A stretch of DNA of 64,000 bases from Dolomedes plantarius (GCA_907164885.2 OU015497.1:69483429-69547428), one strand, 5' to 3'; counted from the first letter of the stretch, positions 1-13,318 are shown. Translations and numbers: made by a program. The notes: a model not told the origin generated them from the sequence alone.

Positions 1-164
1 TCCCGGAGGAAAACAAATATAGCGAAAGGGTAAAAGAGACCTGAACCGTAAGGAAATTCAGGTCTTTTATATTTTATTACTATGCAAATAATCAAAAACG
101 GCTGCGTTTTAATGTTTTCGCTGAAATATGTCGGAAAACCTTCCGAATATTTGGTTTTGGATAC

Positions 165-2295
165 GAGATGTTGATTAAAGAATAACTTTAGCTGCAAAAA
201 ACAACCATAAAAAATATTTAATATTCGCGTTCAATTTCAGTGAATGTCTACATTTGTTTTGACAATTTTAATATAAAAGGCAAAAGCAAATGTAAACCGG
301 AGGAAATTATCCTTATTAATGAAATAAGTTTCTTTATATCCAAATTGAGATGTCCTTTATGTGTTATTTCTCTGCATTATTCGAAAATAGAAGAGATAAT
401 ACGAGCCTTCCCAGGAAACTCGTGAAAGAATAACTTTAGCTCAAACAAAACATAAGAAATTTTTAAATATTCATGTTCAATTTCAGTAAATGTTTCCATT
501 TTGTTTTTGGACAATTTCAATATCTCTCTTTGCTGTGTAAAAGGTGTCAAGTCGAAAATCGTAGTTTTGAGAAAAACGGGATTGAAAACTACAGCTGCAA
601 GCCGATTTTGAACAGTTGCGATTCGAATCCACCGTTAGGTATTCATCAATCGTCTGGCGAGTGTTAGGTTCCTTTTTTATTTTGATATTCTCCTTCTATA
701 TTCGAGTTTTGATTACCTTTGGGGGGTTTGGGAGCGAAAAGTGAAAATCCTGCAACAGTGACACTGGTGAATAAAAATTTTAAGGAGAGGAATTCGTCTT
801 AGCTCTCTGTACCCTGCAGTAGCCCTTGATTTTTCAAACATGCCTGGTTCGATAACTCATTTTAACACATTACGAACTTAACACCCTTTAAGCAGCAAAC
901 ACAAATATAAAAGGCAAATGCGAGTATAAACCAAAGCAAATTTTTATCGATGTTAACGATATAAATTTCTTAATATCCAAATTGAGATGTCCTATTGAAG
1001 TCATTTCCCTGCATTATTCGAAAACAGAAGTTTGAGACTTCCCAAGAAACTGATGAAAGAGTAATTTTTTTCTCAAACATAACATAAGAAATTTTTAAAT
1101 ATTCGCGTTCAATTTCAATAAATGTTTCCTTTTTATTTTTGAAAATTTCAGTACAAAAGGCAAAAGCAAAAATAAATCAAAGCATATTTTCATCTATGTT
1201 AATGATATAAGATCTTAGTTTCCTAATTGATATTAAATATCAATGTTATTTTCTTACATTATTATAAAAGAATTGGTTTAAAAGGTTAGTATTCAATTTA
1301 GATTCCCTATGCAATTTTAATAAAGAGGAAAGAAATACTGAATTATTTGGATATGGTAAAAGCAAGAAAACACTTTTAAATTTATTTACTTTTCGTGAGA
1401 TGTAGCACTTAAAGCACATCAAATTAAAAAAATAAATAAAAATCTGGTCTTTATCTTTATTTCCCAGGATACTTATGGAAGAATGAATTTAGCTGAAAAA
1501 ACCATAAAAAATAATATTCATTTTCATTTTCAGTAAAAGTCACCTATTTGCGTTTTAACAATTTCAATATAAAAGGCAAATTACAGCAAACTTTTGTGTG
1601 TTAATGATATAAATTCATTGTTTCCTATTTGGGATTTCCTAACGACGGTATTTCCTTACATTATTCGTAAACATAATATTTAAAATATACAGTATCCATT
1701 TAAACTTCATAAGCAATTTAAATACAGAAGGCAAAATTAAGAATTAAATTGGATACATTAAAAGTAGGGGAAAACTTTTACATTCAAAATACTTATACTG
1801 CGGAGTATCATTTAAGGCTCATCTGCTAAAACAATCTGGTCTTTCTCGGGATATTGATGAAAAAGTAACCAAAAGTAAGAAAAAGTAAGCTGAAAAAAAT
1901 AAGCAAAAAAAAAACTATTAATAAACTTTTTATATTCATGTTCAATTTTAGCAAATGTCTCCACTTTCCTTTATGACAGTTTAAATATAAAAGGCAAAAG
2001 GCAAAAATAGTAGGAAAGTTTTATCTATTCAAATGATATAAATTCATTGTTTCCTAATTGGGATTTCCTATTGATGCTATTTCCTTACATTATTCGTAGA
2101 ACAGAATATTTAAAAGATACAGTATCCCTTTAAACTTCATAAGCAATTTAAATAAAGAAGGCAAAAAAAAAAAATAAGAATTAAGTGGATATGGTAAAAG
2201 CAGGGAAAAGCTTTTACATTCAAAAATCCTTATCGTGCAGAGTAGCATGTACGGCACATCTAATAAAACAATCTGGTCTTTATCTAAACATACAC
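165..2295. repeat. Degenerate mosaic tandem array (about 250- and 416-bp units)
   Basis: At least five or six diverged copies share ordered blocks: an 'aaagaataactttagct' start, a 'ttcaatttcag' block, 'aatataaaaggcaaa', 'gatataaattc' and 'ttccttacattattcg'. The aaaagg anchor falls at about 275, 540, 909, 1155, 1571 and 1989. The last three units are spaced ~416 bp because they carry a second half ending in 'acaatctggtctttatct'. The earlier units lack that half and are nearer 250 bp. Unrelated sequence lies at about 545-895. The copies at 240-425 and 897-1040 share a short conserved translation, but the other copies have stops or shifts, so I treat the array as non-coding. The family is not recognised. 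Confidence 0.7.
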
Positions 2296-2495
2296 AGAAA
2301 AAAAGAAAAGCAATTTGTCGTCCGTCTGAAAGAAAGTGTACTCTTTCGAATACAAAGTATGCAATAAAAGAAAAGCAGCGTTTTATTCAATCCGGTTTCA
2401 CTGTAAGGCGATTTTTGATTAAGTTGGTATGTTCCGCCGTTTATCGCAAGGAACGAATCGAATTACTGAAAGAAAACAGAGAAAACGATCCATAG
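2235..2495 (+). CDS. Unrecognised 86-codon open frame, doubtful
   Basis: The frame overlaps the last unit of the mosaic array and runs on into unique sequence. Its second half is rich in Lys, Arg and Glu and ends at a TAG at 2493-2495, directly followed by a GT that could be a splice donor. I see no domain, signal peptide or membrane segment. It could be an exon fragment or a chance frame. Confidence 0.12.
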   Translation: MQSSMYGTSNKTIWSLSKHTQKKRKAICRPSERKCTLSNTKYAIKEKQRFIQSGFTVRRFLIKLVCSAVYRKERIELLKENRENDP

Positions 2496-2499
2496 GTAT

Positions 2500-3163
2500 T
2501 TCTTGTTTTTGCTATCGTTAACTTATTTTCTATAAAAGCTACGAAAACAATTGATTCAAAGACAAATACTAAGTGTTTCCTTTTTTCCCCCTCAAGACAG
2601 GCTGGGGAACGTTATAGAAATGTGATCTGTCGGGATATTCTATTAGCTTGACAAACATGAGTTGTATCCCTTTAGATATGCTTGCATATGCATGCAAAAG
2701 TCATCTCTCTAAATGGATGCGATCAACAAAAAGGTATAACTTACACAGCGCCGTTGGAATGTTTCCCAGGAAAAAAAAAAACCGGATTCGTATTTGTGCT
2801 ATTAATTCAATACTAGATACGAGAAAGAAAAGTATTGTGTTTTAGTAAATAAGTATGATAAGAGAGGTAAAATGTGCATCACTTTGCTAAAATATCAATT
2901 ATTGTAAGTGACTGCCGAGGGCTTCAAACAGAAAATATAGTTACAAGAAGGGTTTAGATATTTATTGTTAGTGTCTTTAAGCATGTCACTGAAATGTGTA
3001 TAATGCAGAGAGTTTTTGAAAATAATTGATTATAAAATATTTCTTTGATTTTATTTTGTTTCTTGGCTCTTTGTGTAAATTTTTAAAATAAAACAGTAGA
3101 TAGATTTCCACACTGCCTGACATAGGCGAGCCAGCACCTTAAATAGCTATGTGAATTGCTTAT

Positions 3164-3165
<2 letters not shown>
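2500..3165. other. AT-rich stretch without recognisable gene
   Basis: Only short frames lie here, for example 65 codons at 2648-2845. No transposon ends, tRNA boxes or repeats stand out. Confidence 0.5.

Positions 3166-3214
<49 letters not shown>
3166..3214. repeat. (TA)n microsatellite
   Basis: About 24 uninterrupted TA units. No element boundary is evident on either side. Confidence 0.97.
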
Positions 3215-3217
<3 letters not shown>

Positions 3218-4299
3218 TATTTAATCTTATTTATATTGTGTAGTTTCGAATTAAAATACTTAAATACTTAAAAAAAACTGTAATAAAAAGCGTTTATTAG
3301 TTTGCGGAACGGCAAACATTTACCTAGTGAAAAAAAACCGAAGGTTTATGAAGACAAATCGTGTAAATAAAGGTTAGAGTTTTTAGAGGGTGAAGAAAGT
3401 GTTATTCACTAAATAAGAGATTTATTACAAATTATTTTTATAAAACCTCTATTATTTCGCATAATATGGCAGTTTTTAAGTCTTTAAAGGGTATATGTTT
3501 TTCCACATACATCGCATAATTCAAAGTTCAATATATAATGTGAGACGAGATTCAATTCAATAATTTTTAAAAACAAATTTACAAAATTTGTCGGACACCC
3601 CGATACAATGAACCTCTAGGTTTAAAATGTATTTGAAAAATAGCGATATGATTCCTTACTTTATGTAAAATACATGAAATAGACATTAAAGATCTGCTAA
3701 GGTGTTAAGCCATTAAAAGCAAATAACTCCAAACCATAACAGATAATACTTTATGAGTGATCGAATTATTATGCAGTTACCAGAATAGCTCATCTCCGCA
3801 GGATTACCGCAGATTCCATGATATAGTAGTCATGGATTCTAACACTGCTAACTTAGTACTGTAATCCAACCGAACTAGTGAGATGGAACAATGGTATTTA
3901 AAACAACATAATACAGGGACACTGGTATCTCTAAATTTTAGAATAGGAAATTCATAATCCGGTAAATAGCGTTCCTTTGATAGACGTCAGATTTCACATG
4001 GACTTACCCATATAGTATCTGGATTCTTCAGACCATAGAACCTGTTTCCACGGTCCTCAAATTCAATTAAAGTGTCCGTTTTACCTTGCTAATTGACAAA
4101 CTGTATGTCAAGGAGGTAATCAAACTTTTGTCTTTTTTTGTCTTCCTTTACGGCCTGATGCTATAGGGAAACTAAATTTCTTCCAACAATGCACTGCATC
4201 AGACAGATTTAATGCGTAAATGTAGGACGTACCAGAGATGCGTATTTGATTTTCATAAGATATGCCATGACATAAATAAATACCTACATTAATTAATTC

Positions 4300-4303
<4 letters not shown>
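3215..4303. other. No gene seen
   Basis: Interspersed AT-rich DNA. The reverse strand around 4030-4060 has a short stretch reminiscent of a transposase WSEES motif, but nothing around it supports a transposase. Confidence 0.4.

Positions 4304-4366
<63 letters not shown>
4304..4366. repeat. (TA)n microsatellite
   Basis: About 31 TA units following a TTAA/TTCA-rich lead-in. Confidence 0.97.
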
Positions 4367-4368
<2 letters not shown>

Positions 4369-4504
4369 GCCTTAATTATGGGGATCAACCATGGGAACAT
4401 TAAACTTGGGTTTTTGCTTGGAAGAAATAGGAATTAACAATTTAAAACTGTGAAATCACGAAATATCGGGAAAAAGAGAGAAACGGAGGATTTTAATAGC
4501 AAAA

Positions 4505-4819
4505 GTGATCAATAGGGGCCGCCACCTGATGGTCCAGTTTAAAAAAGAGATTGTTCAGGCGAGGGATTCTAAATTAGGTCAGGTTAGGGGATTCAGTTAC
4601 GTAAGGATAAGTTCTGGAAGTTTCGAAATGCAATGTCAGCAAGTTATTGAGCGGGATTTTAAAAGAGAACGACACGACACAGATGCTTGGAAAATATCAC
4701 GGGGTAAGGAGGCTTGCAGCAGCTCTCTGAAATATGTTAGGGATGGAGCGGTTTCATTTAATAAGTCGTATAAATCTTTAAAAATAATTATGAGGAGCTC
4801 TGGGACATTGACGCACTAA
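4505..4819 (+). CDS. Unrecognised 104-codon frame, doubtful
   Basis: The frame opens with GTG. The first in-frame ATG is at codon 9 (MVQFKKEIV). The product would be basic and polar, with no recognisable domain. Lying between two (TA)n arrays, it may be part of an unidentified repeat. I cannot support a function. Confidence 0.12.
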   Translation: MINRGRHLMVQFKKEIVQARDSKLGQVRGFSYVRISSGSFEMQCQQVIERDFKRERHDTDAWKISRGKEACSSSLKYVRDGAVSFNKSYKSLKIIMRSSGTLTH

Positions 4820-4919
4820 GTTTTAATAAATAGCTGAAACTACCTTAGATTATCTTCATTGTGTGCCCCGACTGTCTCGACTTTTAAGTATCAGGACATG
4901 GATGTGAGAAGCCTGCTAG

Positions 4920-5075
<156 letters not shown>

Positions 5076-5169
5076 CATACATTGGCAATGAATTTAACAA
5101 TCAGTAAATGAAAAAAATTACGTCCGGTATAAGCTTAAATACTCTTAACGATGTTTGAATTTATTGCGT

Positions 5170-5535
5170 ATTATAAGTAGACTCGAGGTAGCCTGATGGT
5201 TGCGCGTTTGCTTTTGTTGTTGAGGGAGCTCGATCGAATCCTGAAAACCACCATTATATACCTCCGTGTCTAGGCCATAAATTGACACGTTAAATCTGTA
5301 CACCGGGAAGTCACTCTATGAGGTTAGAGAGGGTGGGAGAGGGTACGATCCCCACAGATGCCGACTCAATGGGTTCTCGGCTAAAACTGCGTTGGTACCT
5401 AGCTAAATCTGACTCCGACCCTTGTGATTCAATTGTATAAACCGGTGTCGCACCTTTCAGCCCGGTAGACTATTTGGGCCTGGTCTCGAATAAATACCGA
5501 TCAGAGAGGCATTAGAACCAACAACCACAACGTAT
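5170..5535 (+). mobile_element. tRNA-derived SINE, family A, copy 1
   Basis: The 5' part has a box-A-like 'ggtagcctgatggttgcgcg' and a box-B-like 'cgatcgaatcc' at the spacing of a tRNA promoter. The 3' part ('actccgacccttgtg' near 5410, then 'caccttt' and 'tagaaccaacaaccacaac') matches the reverse complement of 53045-53200, so the two are copies of one family. RNA polymerase III transcription and LINE-dependent mobility are inferred from the SINE class. There is no coding capacity. The copy sits about 100 bp after a (TA)77 array. Confidence 0.65.
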
Positions 5536-5539
5536 TAGA

Positions 5540-6120
5540 ATTCTCTTGTATTTTCAGAGAATGATATTTTTAACTTCAAAGTGTTCAGTTATAATTATAA
5601 TTCCGTGTTTAAAGCACGACATTTTAGAGAATTTTTAAAATATGTTGCTCCCACTAAATTTTTAATATTTAACTTTTTAATATTTAACTAAATTTTTAAT
5701 ATTTAAATTTTTAGTATTTAACTAAATTTTTAATATTTAAATTTTTAATATTTAACTTTATCTAATTTTTCCTCCGTTTAATGAAAATCTCTTTTATAAA
5801 ATTATGGTAACTTGGTACTTTTATAAAATTTTGTTAAAAAAATCTTATAACATTATTATCACATTTATCATGTCTGGTATATTTATTTTCATTCGGCATT
5901 TGGATATATATTTTCTCTCCAACAAAGAAAAAGGAATAGATGAATCAATTATTTTAGCTTTACTGTAAGGTAGAGATGTTCTTAAAAAAAACTTATTTCA
6001 GTATAAAATATTCGATATTTACGTATATGCATTTAGTTCTAAGAATATATAATTCAAAAGCATGTTTTTAAAAAAGTACGTGATTGCGTATTGATTTTGA
6101 TAAGATGTGCGATGATAAAC
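5540..6120. other. AT-rich spacer
   Basis: No gene. The only structure is the short tandem repeat at 5654-5760, listed separately. Confidence 0.5.
5654..5760. repeat. Short tandem repeat, about 19-bp unit
   Basis: Five to six variants of 'aaatttttaatatttaact' follow one another, some shortened. Confidence 0.8.
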
Positions 6121-6123
6121 AAA

Positions 6124-6126
<3 letters not shown>

Positions 6127-6197
<71 letters not shown>
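6127..6197. repeat. Compound (CA)n(TA)n microsatellite
   Basis: An AC tract passes into an AT tract with one 'ttt' interruption. It directly abuts the 3' end of the minus-strand SINE. Confidence 0.97.
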
Positions 6198-6198
6198 A

Positions 6199-6370
6199 AA
6201 TGCGAGGACACTTTGTCGTTAGACATTCGCCTTTTGTTATTTACCTCGATTTGCCGGCTACCTTATAATGAGATCATGATATAGGTCAGCTGGCATTGAG
6301 GGGTACGTCAAGGATTCGAACAAGCATTCGGGAGTGGAACCCAAGCCCAAGCATAACTTTAACCACTACA

Positions 6371-6372
<2 letters not shown>
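6199..6372 (-). mobile_element. tRNA-derived SINE, family B, complete copy
   Basis: Read on the minus strand from 6372, the head has 'ggtgtagtggttaaagt' (box A) and 'gttcgaatcc' (a perfect box-B core) 40-50 bases later. The 3' body contains 'ctgacctatatcatgatctc' and ends at 'cctcgcat'. The same body occurs, truncated, at 26092-26175. Both ends abut dinucleotide arrays, (TA)n at 6373 and (TA)n(CA)n at 6197. The element is ~174 bp, typical of a tRNA SINE. Confidence 0.75.

Positions 6373-6414
<42 letters not shown>
6373..6414. repeat. (TA)n microsatellite between a SINE and a pogo-like element
   Basis: About 21 TA units fill exactly the gap between the SINE head and the first base of the next transposon's TIR. 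Confidence 0.97.
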
Positions 6415-6417
<3 letters not shown>

Positions 6418-7482
6418 TAACCACCGCTTATAGTGATCAGTGGTTACAAGAATCAACCGTTTATAGGAATCAATATCGCAAAAAAAAAAAAAAAAGTATT
6501 ATTTCCATGTTAAAATTTCCGATTTAAAGAATCAGTTCACCGGTTATAAGAATCAGTTTACAATCTTCGCCTTCCTTTCATTTTTCCAAAAAATGCCACT
6601 TGAACTCTCAAAGGGTACGAAATTATTTCTTAAGTGTTTGAAAAGAAAGATTGATAAAACTTTGGGGTGGAAAACAGTCCTAAAATACATTCCTTTAGAC
6701 ATAACATAAGAGTTTCTCCTTATACGTTTTTGCTAAACACTGTCTTATTAGCTTTACCCAGGGGCATCTAACCCGTCCGGGTCCGATTTCGCTTTTCTCC
6801 AGACAGGCACTCCATTTTTCCCACCACTTACTTCCTGGTTGCGGATTTCTGGACCCTGAAACACATAAATCTTCCGCGAAGTGTCCACCATCACTTACGC
6901 AAACGGGACAGTGGATTCAGCACTTCAAACCGTGAAACGTAAACGGATCCATTTTGCTGAATCAGATGAACCAGATGCTGAATGAAACGTTTCACGGTTT
7001 GATTCTAGCATACGTCGCTAGTATTCACTTTAGTTTTCTAACAAAATTGCCAGTTAGTGTTAGAACTTTTTGATAGTCGAATTCAAATATGATAAAAACA
7101 AGGAAAACTCTTAGTTTTTCTGAAAAACAGAACTTGTTAATTAGATATGATGCTCTTCCAAAGTGTAGTCAAAGAGAAGCTTCCTCTTGTTGATTTTATA
7201 ATAATGTGTTGTTATTTATAGGTCTAGAAATTGAGTTATAATATTTGTTTAGAAATTGAGTATTTTTAAAATTATAAAAAAATAATTTTAATAAATGATA
7301 AATAACGTAAATTAAAGAGTATTTAATTATGTATATATGTGCCTGTGTGTTTATATATATGTACAAGTATATATTTGTGTATGTGTGCTTGTCCAAAGGG
7401 AAGTTTCGGTTATAAGAATCAACCGCTTATAAGAATCAAAAACAGTAATAACAAACGTGATTCTTATAAGCGGAAATCACTG
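6415..7482 (+). mobile_element. pogo/Tigger-like DNA transposon, deletion derivative
   Basis: The ends are inverted repeats: 'cagtaaccaccgcttatagt' at 6415 and 'cttataagcggaaatcactg' ending at 7482, each flanked by TA. Motifs like 'ttataagaatca' recur inside both ends (about 6449, 6545, 7408 and 7428), giving subterminal repeats. At 1068 bp it is about half the length of an autonomous pogo element. It carries only the start of a transposase gene (7089-7193). TA target duplication and a CAGT...ACTG terminus fit the pogo group of the Tc1/mariner superfamily. Confidence 0.72.
7089..7193 (+). pseudogene. N-terminal fragment of a CENP-B/pogo-type transposase
   Basis: A 34-codon frame starts at ATG 7089 and ends at TGA 7191-7193. 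Residues TLSFSEKQNLLIRYD and CSQREAS resemble the first helix-turn-helix (CENPB_N) of pogo-family transposases, where a basic start is followed by 'l.l.ekl.ii..l' and 'sqreiA'. The second DNA-binding domain and the catalytic DDE domain are missing. Its position inside a TIR-bounded element supports the reading. It is probably not functional as a transposase. Confidence 0.6.
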
Positions 7483-7494
7483 TATATATATATA

Positions 7495-8456
7495 CAAGTC
7501 AAAGTGTACAGATAAATTTAACAATCGCTATAAGAAGAACTACGTTCTGTAAATGCCTAAAGCATTATAATTATGTATTATAACTGATTTATTACATGTC
7601 TTGCATTTTTCAGTGAAAGGTTCTTTTAACCTATTATTTTAAACACAGATATTGAAAAAATGTTTTCATCAGAACACAAAATTTCACATTTAAACGTATT
7701 CAATTATAAGAATGCTTAATTCCACAGCATCTTTTTAAGCAGTTCCTATATTAAATTGGGAATGTATAAATTGGGACGGGAAGTCTTGACTGCGATGTCG
7801 TTAATTATTCTCAGAAATTCTGATCTAATTCAGCTTTCATCAGTAGCAACATCTGTTATGGCTGTGTTGATTCGTGGAATTAAAATAAGTACTCCCGCTT
7901 GCGAAGAGCATATAAACATTCTTTCTGGACGTTAAGAATTTTGGCAAATGATACAACTAAATTCTGTCGTGACATGTTTGAGTGCTTAGTTTGAATATTT
8001 TCGGGAAGGTATCAAAAGACCGGTAGTGTCTAGTTTCTGTAAAAATGCAGTATATTTATGTGGATGTTTGCAAACTTACATGGAAGACCAGGTGTGCCTT
8101 TATATAGCATTCGCCTTGTTGTTAATTTTGCTTGAGTTGTTATAGTTATCAGAGGGTTTAAATTATGTTTTAATAACGATTTTTATCACAGACATCCTTA
8201 TCAAAATGCAAAGATGTCAATTAGTTGTATATGATGGTAATCATACCTGACTGTAAATTTTAGGATGAGTAAATATAATATTTTATGTAAATGATCACCG
8301 CATTAATATGCATTGATCAGCTGTATTTTGAATCTACAAATGCATGTTATTGAGAATGCTGGCGTCATTATATTTGTGTTTAAGAATATAATGATATAAG
8401 TAGAGCTACAGTTACAGTCGTTTTTTTAATACAACAACCAACACACAAACGCAGAT
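7495..8456. other. No gene seen
   Basis: AT-rich single-copy-looking sequence with no long frame, no terminal repeats and no tRNA boxes. Confidence 0.5.
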
Positions 8457-10073
<1,617 letters not shown>

Positions 10074-10079
10074 ACGAGT

Positions 10080-10724
10080 TTGTATATACACCGGGTGGTT
10101 CAAATTAAAGTATCCCTGATTGGAACGACCTGGCCAGGAAAGCAGTGGACGTAATGTCTTTATATTTGGAGGATATACATATCAGGCCATGGGGAATTGA
10201 TTGGTGGGAAAAAAACAAGTAGTTCCAACAAAGACCGCTAGGTCCAAATGAGGCGCTGCGATCGGTTGAAGGTAAGGAAAATGAAACATGACAGTACGAA
10301 GAAAGGAAAGAATACGAGGTGTTGGTAATTAACTTTATTAGTACAGTTTATAGAGAATTTGCATTTCTACCCTGACTTTTGGTTATGTATATCTTAAAGT
10401 GGCACTAGAAATAATTTCATTCAAACACAGTTCTTACATAAAAATAATGTTTATTTAAAGATTTTCACATATAGATTCTGCTTTTCAACATAAAGCATAC
10501 TTACTACTAGTACGAGATATATATAGCATTCTTGCAAGGGAAATACAATTCAATATATATTCACTTGTATAACTGCTCATTCAAGAAACATACACTTTGC
10601 AATACTCACAGATACTTTGAATGTCAACCAGCAGTGCTGCCACGTAAACTTTGAGCCTAACAAGAACTCGCGTAGGTTTGAAGCAAACTAGCTATGCCCC
10701 CAGCGGCTGTCCGCAAAACTCAAA
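10080..10724. other. Unassigned repeat-like DNA
   Basis: It starts with 'caccgggtggttcaaatt', which resembles a mariner-type terminus, but no matching inverted end is found in the window. Around 10355-10400, 'ggttatgtatatcttaaagt' resembles 20545-20570. No gene is visible. Confidence 0.4.
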
Positions 10725-10726
10725 TA

Positions 10727-11582
10727 CACTGCTCAAAAAAATTAGGGGAGCAAGCAAAGAAGTTAAGAAAACCGTGCGAGACAGCCACGTATTGGCATAA
10801 AATGGATAGTACACTCATATCAATGAGCAATACAGAAAAAAAGAAAGTAAAAAATTTGTAATTAAGCTTTAATTCTTTGAAAATATGGAAAAAACATGAA
10901 AAGATGATTTAGGGCAACAATTTGGTTACATGTAAACAATAAAAAAAGTATTGTTTAGAAATGATGCAAGATTTTTAATATGGCGTGTGGTCTCCCCGAA
11001 CAGCTAAGACTGCTGCACACCTGTTTTCCATGGATGCGATGATGTTATCGATAAGCCTTTGGGGAATACTGTTCCACTCCTCAAGAAGTGCAATCTCCAA
11101 ATCTCGGAGAGTAAAAGGAGGCCTTGGTCTTGCAGCAATGCATCGTCCGAGAATGTCCCTTCGTCTAACATTCCCTGTTTTCCACAGCCTTGCAACGACA
11201 CTTCTGGCGACTCCAACAGTGTCCGCGACACAACGTTGTGTTTGCCCGGATTCAAGTATGCCTATAATACGCCATGCCATGGATTCCGGTAAATCACGTT
11301 GTTTAGACATATTCAAGTCACCTTTTCTCTAAAAGAATAACCGAGGAATCGAATTTCACAGTTAAGGCAGTGAAACAGACGTTTCTGCAACATCCCGATT
11401 TCCGCCCTTATGTTCTTTTTCTGGTTTTTGACGTCATGAACTTTGATTTGCATATGAAGTTTTCTTCTTCTGTTTCCTTCTAGGCTTTAAATTATGGATG
11501 ATTTATTTTATGTTACTTATCGGTGTAAGTATTTGCGTAATTTCGTTAAAACAATGTTCTCCCCTAATTGTTTTGAGCAGTG
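10727..11582 (-). mobile_element. Tc1-like transposon with internal deletion (Tc1-B, copy 1)
   Basis: The termini 'cactgctcaaaaaaattagg' (from 10727) and the inverse 'cctaattgttttgagcagtg' (to 11582) form ~24-bp TIRs flanked by TA on both sides. The sequence is the reverse complement of the 22345-23882 element, with about 700 bp of the middle missing. The 5' untranslated part (11317-11556) is nearly identical to that copy. Confidence 0.92.
10975..11310 (-). CDS. Internally deleted Tc1 transposase, HTH plus C-terminal tail
   Basis: The ATG at 11308-11310 (MSKQRDLPESMAWRIIGI) opens a 111-codon frame to a TAA at 10975-10977. Residues 1-50 keep the N-terminal helix-turn-helix, matching the first 50 residues of the copy at 22617. 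A deletion then joins it in frame near VRRR to the tail (RPRPPFTLRDLEIALLEEWN... to the C-terminus). All catalytic DDE residues are lost. It cannot transpose by itself but could still bind element ends. A repressor-like role is conjecture. Confidence 0.6.
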   Translation of the reverse strand: MSKQRDLPESMAWRIIGILESGQTQRCVADTVGVARSVVARLWKTGNVRRRDILGRCIAARPRPPFTLRDLEIALLEEWNSIPQRLIDNIIASMENRCAAVLAVRGDHTPY

Positions 11583-11589
11583 TATTATT

Positions 11590-13140
11590 AAACCAGACTC
11601 TAGCCTATTTCCACATCGATACATCGTTTCACCAACATTACTCCTCCTTTCACTTCCTCTCCCTTCGTCTCCTTAATCTAGGTGCTTGGTATTTTTACCT
11701 ACAGCGTATGCCGCAATTAACATATCTTAAGCGGCTTCTTTAACTTTATTCCCCTAAAAGTTCGATTATTGTGAATCGAATCTTATGTAAACCTTACATT
11801 GGCCTCCCTGGAAAAAGAAATTAGGTAACTGAAGTCTGAATGGCTTGAGTTAGCTATTTGAAAACGCGTGCTGGTCTGACTTTTTACATAATGGGTGGCA
11901 AAGCCAAACAACCTCCCATATTTTGTGTGGGGGGAAAACGCCACTCCCATTTTTCAAAACAAACCCCGAAGGGTCCAGGTGACACCAACAAACAGTGGAT
12001 TTGCAGAGTTGCGGATACTGGGCTGGGCAACTGTGCCCTAGAAAATATATTTCAGTTAAATTGTCACCGCAATTGCACAGTATGACATTTTTTGACTCTT
12101 TGTAGGTGCTCTCCCACAATTCATAGTGCACATGTGTTATGTTTTGTGAAGTTAGTACATTAGTTAGTTCGTTATCTGTATGCAGTATGTATTTTTTCTC
12201 TATTCACTACATGTCCCCTTCAAAAATTTATAAATCAACAGTATGCCGTTTTTTTTTTTCAGTGACTCACCCCTTTCCTCTCAAAAAAGTTTTTCAACAG
12301 CATATACACTTGGGAACTTCAAACCAGTTTGTTTTGATTTTATTGAAGGGGAGAGATAGAATAAGAAAATTGATACAAGACTTGTTCCTTATGAATGCAG
12401 CAACTTCGTCGCACCAGTCTATCCATTCAGTGGAACCTCTCTTGATGGTCGCAGTCCTAGTAAAGGGCTTTGTTCACCGTGTGGACAACCTTCGTGCAGC
12501 AGGGCGTTGGACCTATGGCGCTGGTTCGGCTTGACGATGGACAGGATTTCTCTTGGGAGGGGGTTCTTGCTGGGCGGCTGGGATCTTCCATTACCTATAC
12601 TTTTTCGAATGGTTTTTAGAATTGTCATCCTTTCTTTTGATAACCTTATGTACCTTATCTGTGACACGTTCATCCTTTGATGGAGGTTTTGCAGTACACA
12701 CTTTACTTTTCTGCGTATTTTTCTAGTATCGGCATTAGATTTTAATGCAGATTATATTTTTCAAACTTATACGCCTTACCTACGTGTTCAGTTACTGGCT
12801 TTATCTCGCCATTTATGATACGTTTACAATTCGGTTCGCTAATTGTTTCATGTTTTTCAACAAACTCACTCTGTTTTTCGTATTTGTGTTTATACGACTT
12901 ATTCTTTATCAAATTAATTACTTCAGTATTAGAAGTTTTAACCGTCCAGCAAGCGCGTCTGTGCAAATTTTACGATAAATTCAGTTTTTAATTCACTTTT
13001 TTCGCATATCTCAGTTCGGACATCTGAAGGTCATTTCTATTCCTCCTTTCATCCCTTCCCCACATCATGGAATGTGCCGACAGGAAATCCCGTGAAAATG
13101 TTTATTATTAACTGGGCTTTTGTGCTATGTGGTAGCTTGT
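11590..13140. other. Unassigned; a few reverse-strand frames of unknown nature
   Basis: Reverse frames at 11850-12131 (93 codons, Cys-rich), 12419-12673 (84 codons, basic, PPSKNPLPREI) and 12742-12966 (74 codons, Lys-rich) follow one another on the minus strand. They could be pieces of one decayed retroelement or gene. I recognise no domain in them. Confidence 0.3.
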
Positions 13141-13318
13141 TCGTAAATTTACTACACGCGCGTCGTCGTGAGAGAATTTTTTTTTCTCAAGTATTTTGTA
13201 ATTTTGTGTTACTAATTGACGTGTATTAGCTTAATTTGTATAAATTCGAATCTATATTTTTTATATCGGTTTTCATGGCAAAAAAATTTATACAATCAGC
13301 TGATTTTTCCGCATTCTT

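Noticed and set aside
590..650. 'gattcgaatcc' as box B of a tRNA gene
   Set aside because: No box A at the right distance and no pairing acceptor stem.
4000..4080. Reverse-strand WKQVLWSEESRY-like stretch suggesting a Tc1 transposase
   Set aside because: Nothing before or after it matches the family, stops are frequent and no TIRs are found, so chance is more likely.
10080..10110. Complete mariner-type element starting at 'caccgggtggttcaaatt'
   Set aside because: No matching inverted end or transposase remnant follows within the window.
11850..12131. Cys-rich 93-codon reverse frame as a secreted protein gene
   Set aside because: No signal peptide and no known cysteine pattern, and the competing frame on the other strand is equally open.
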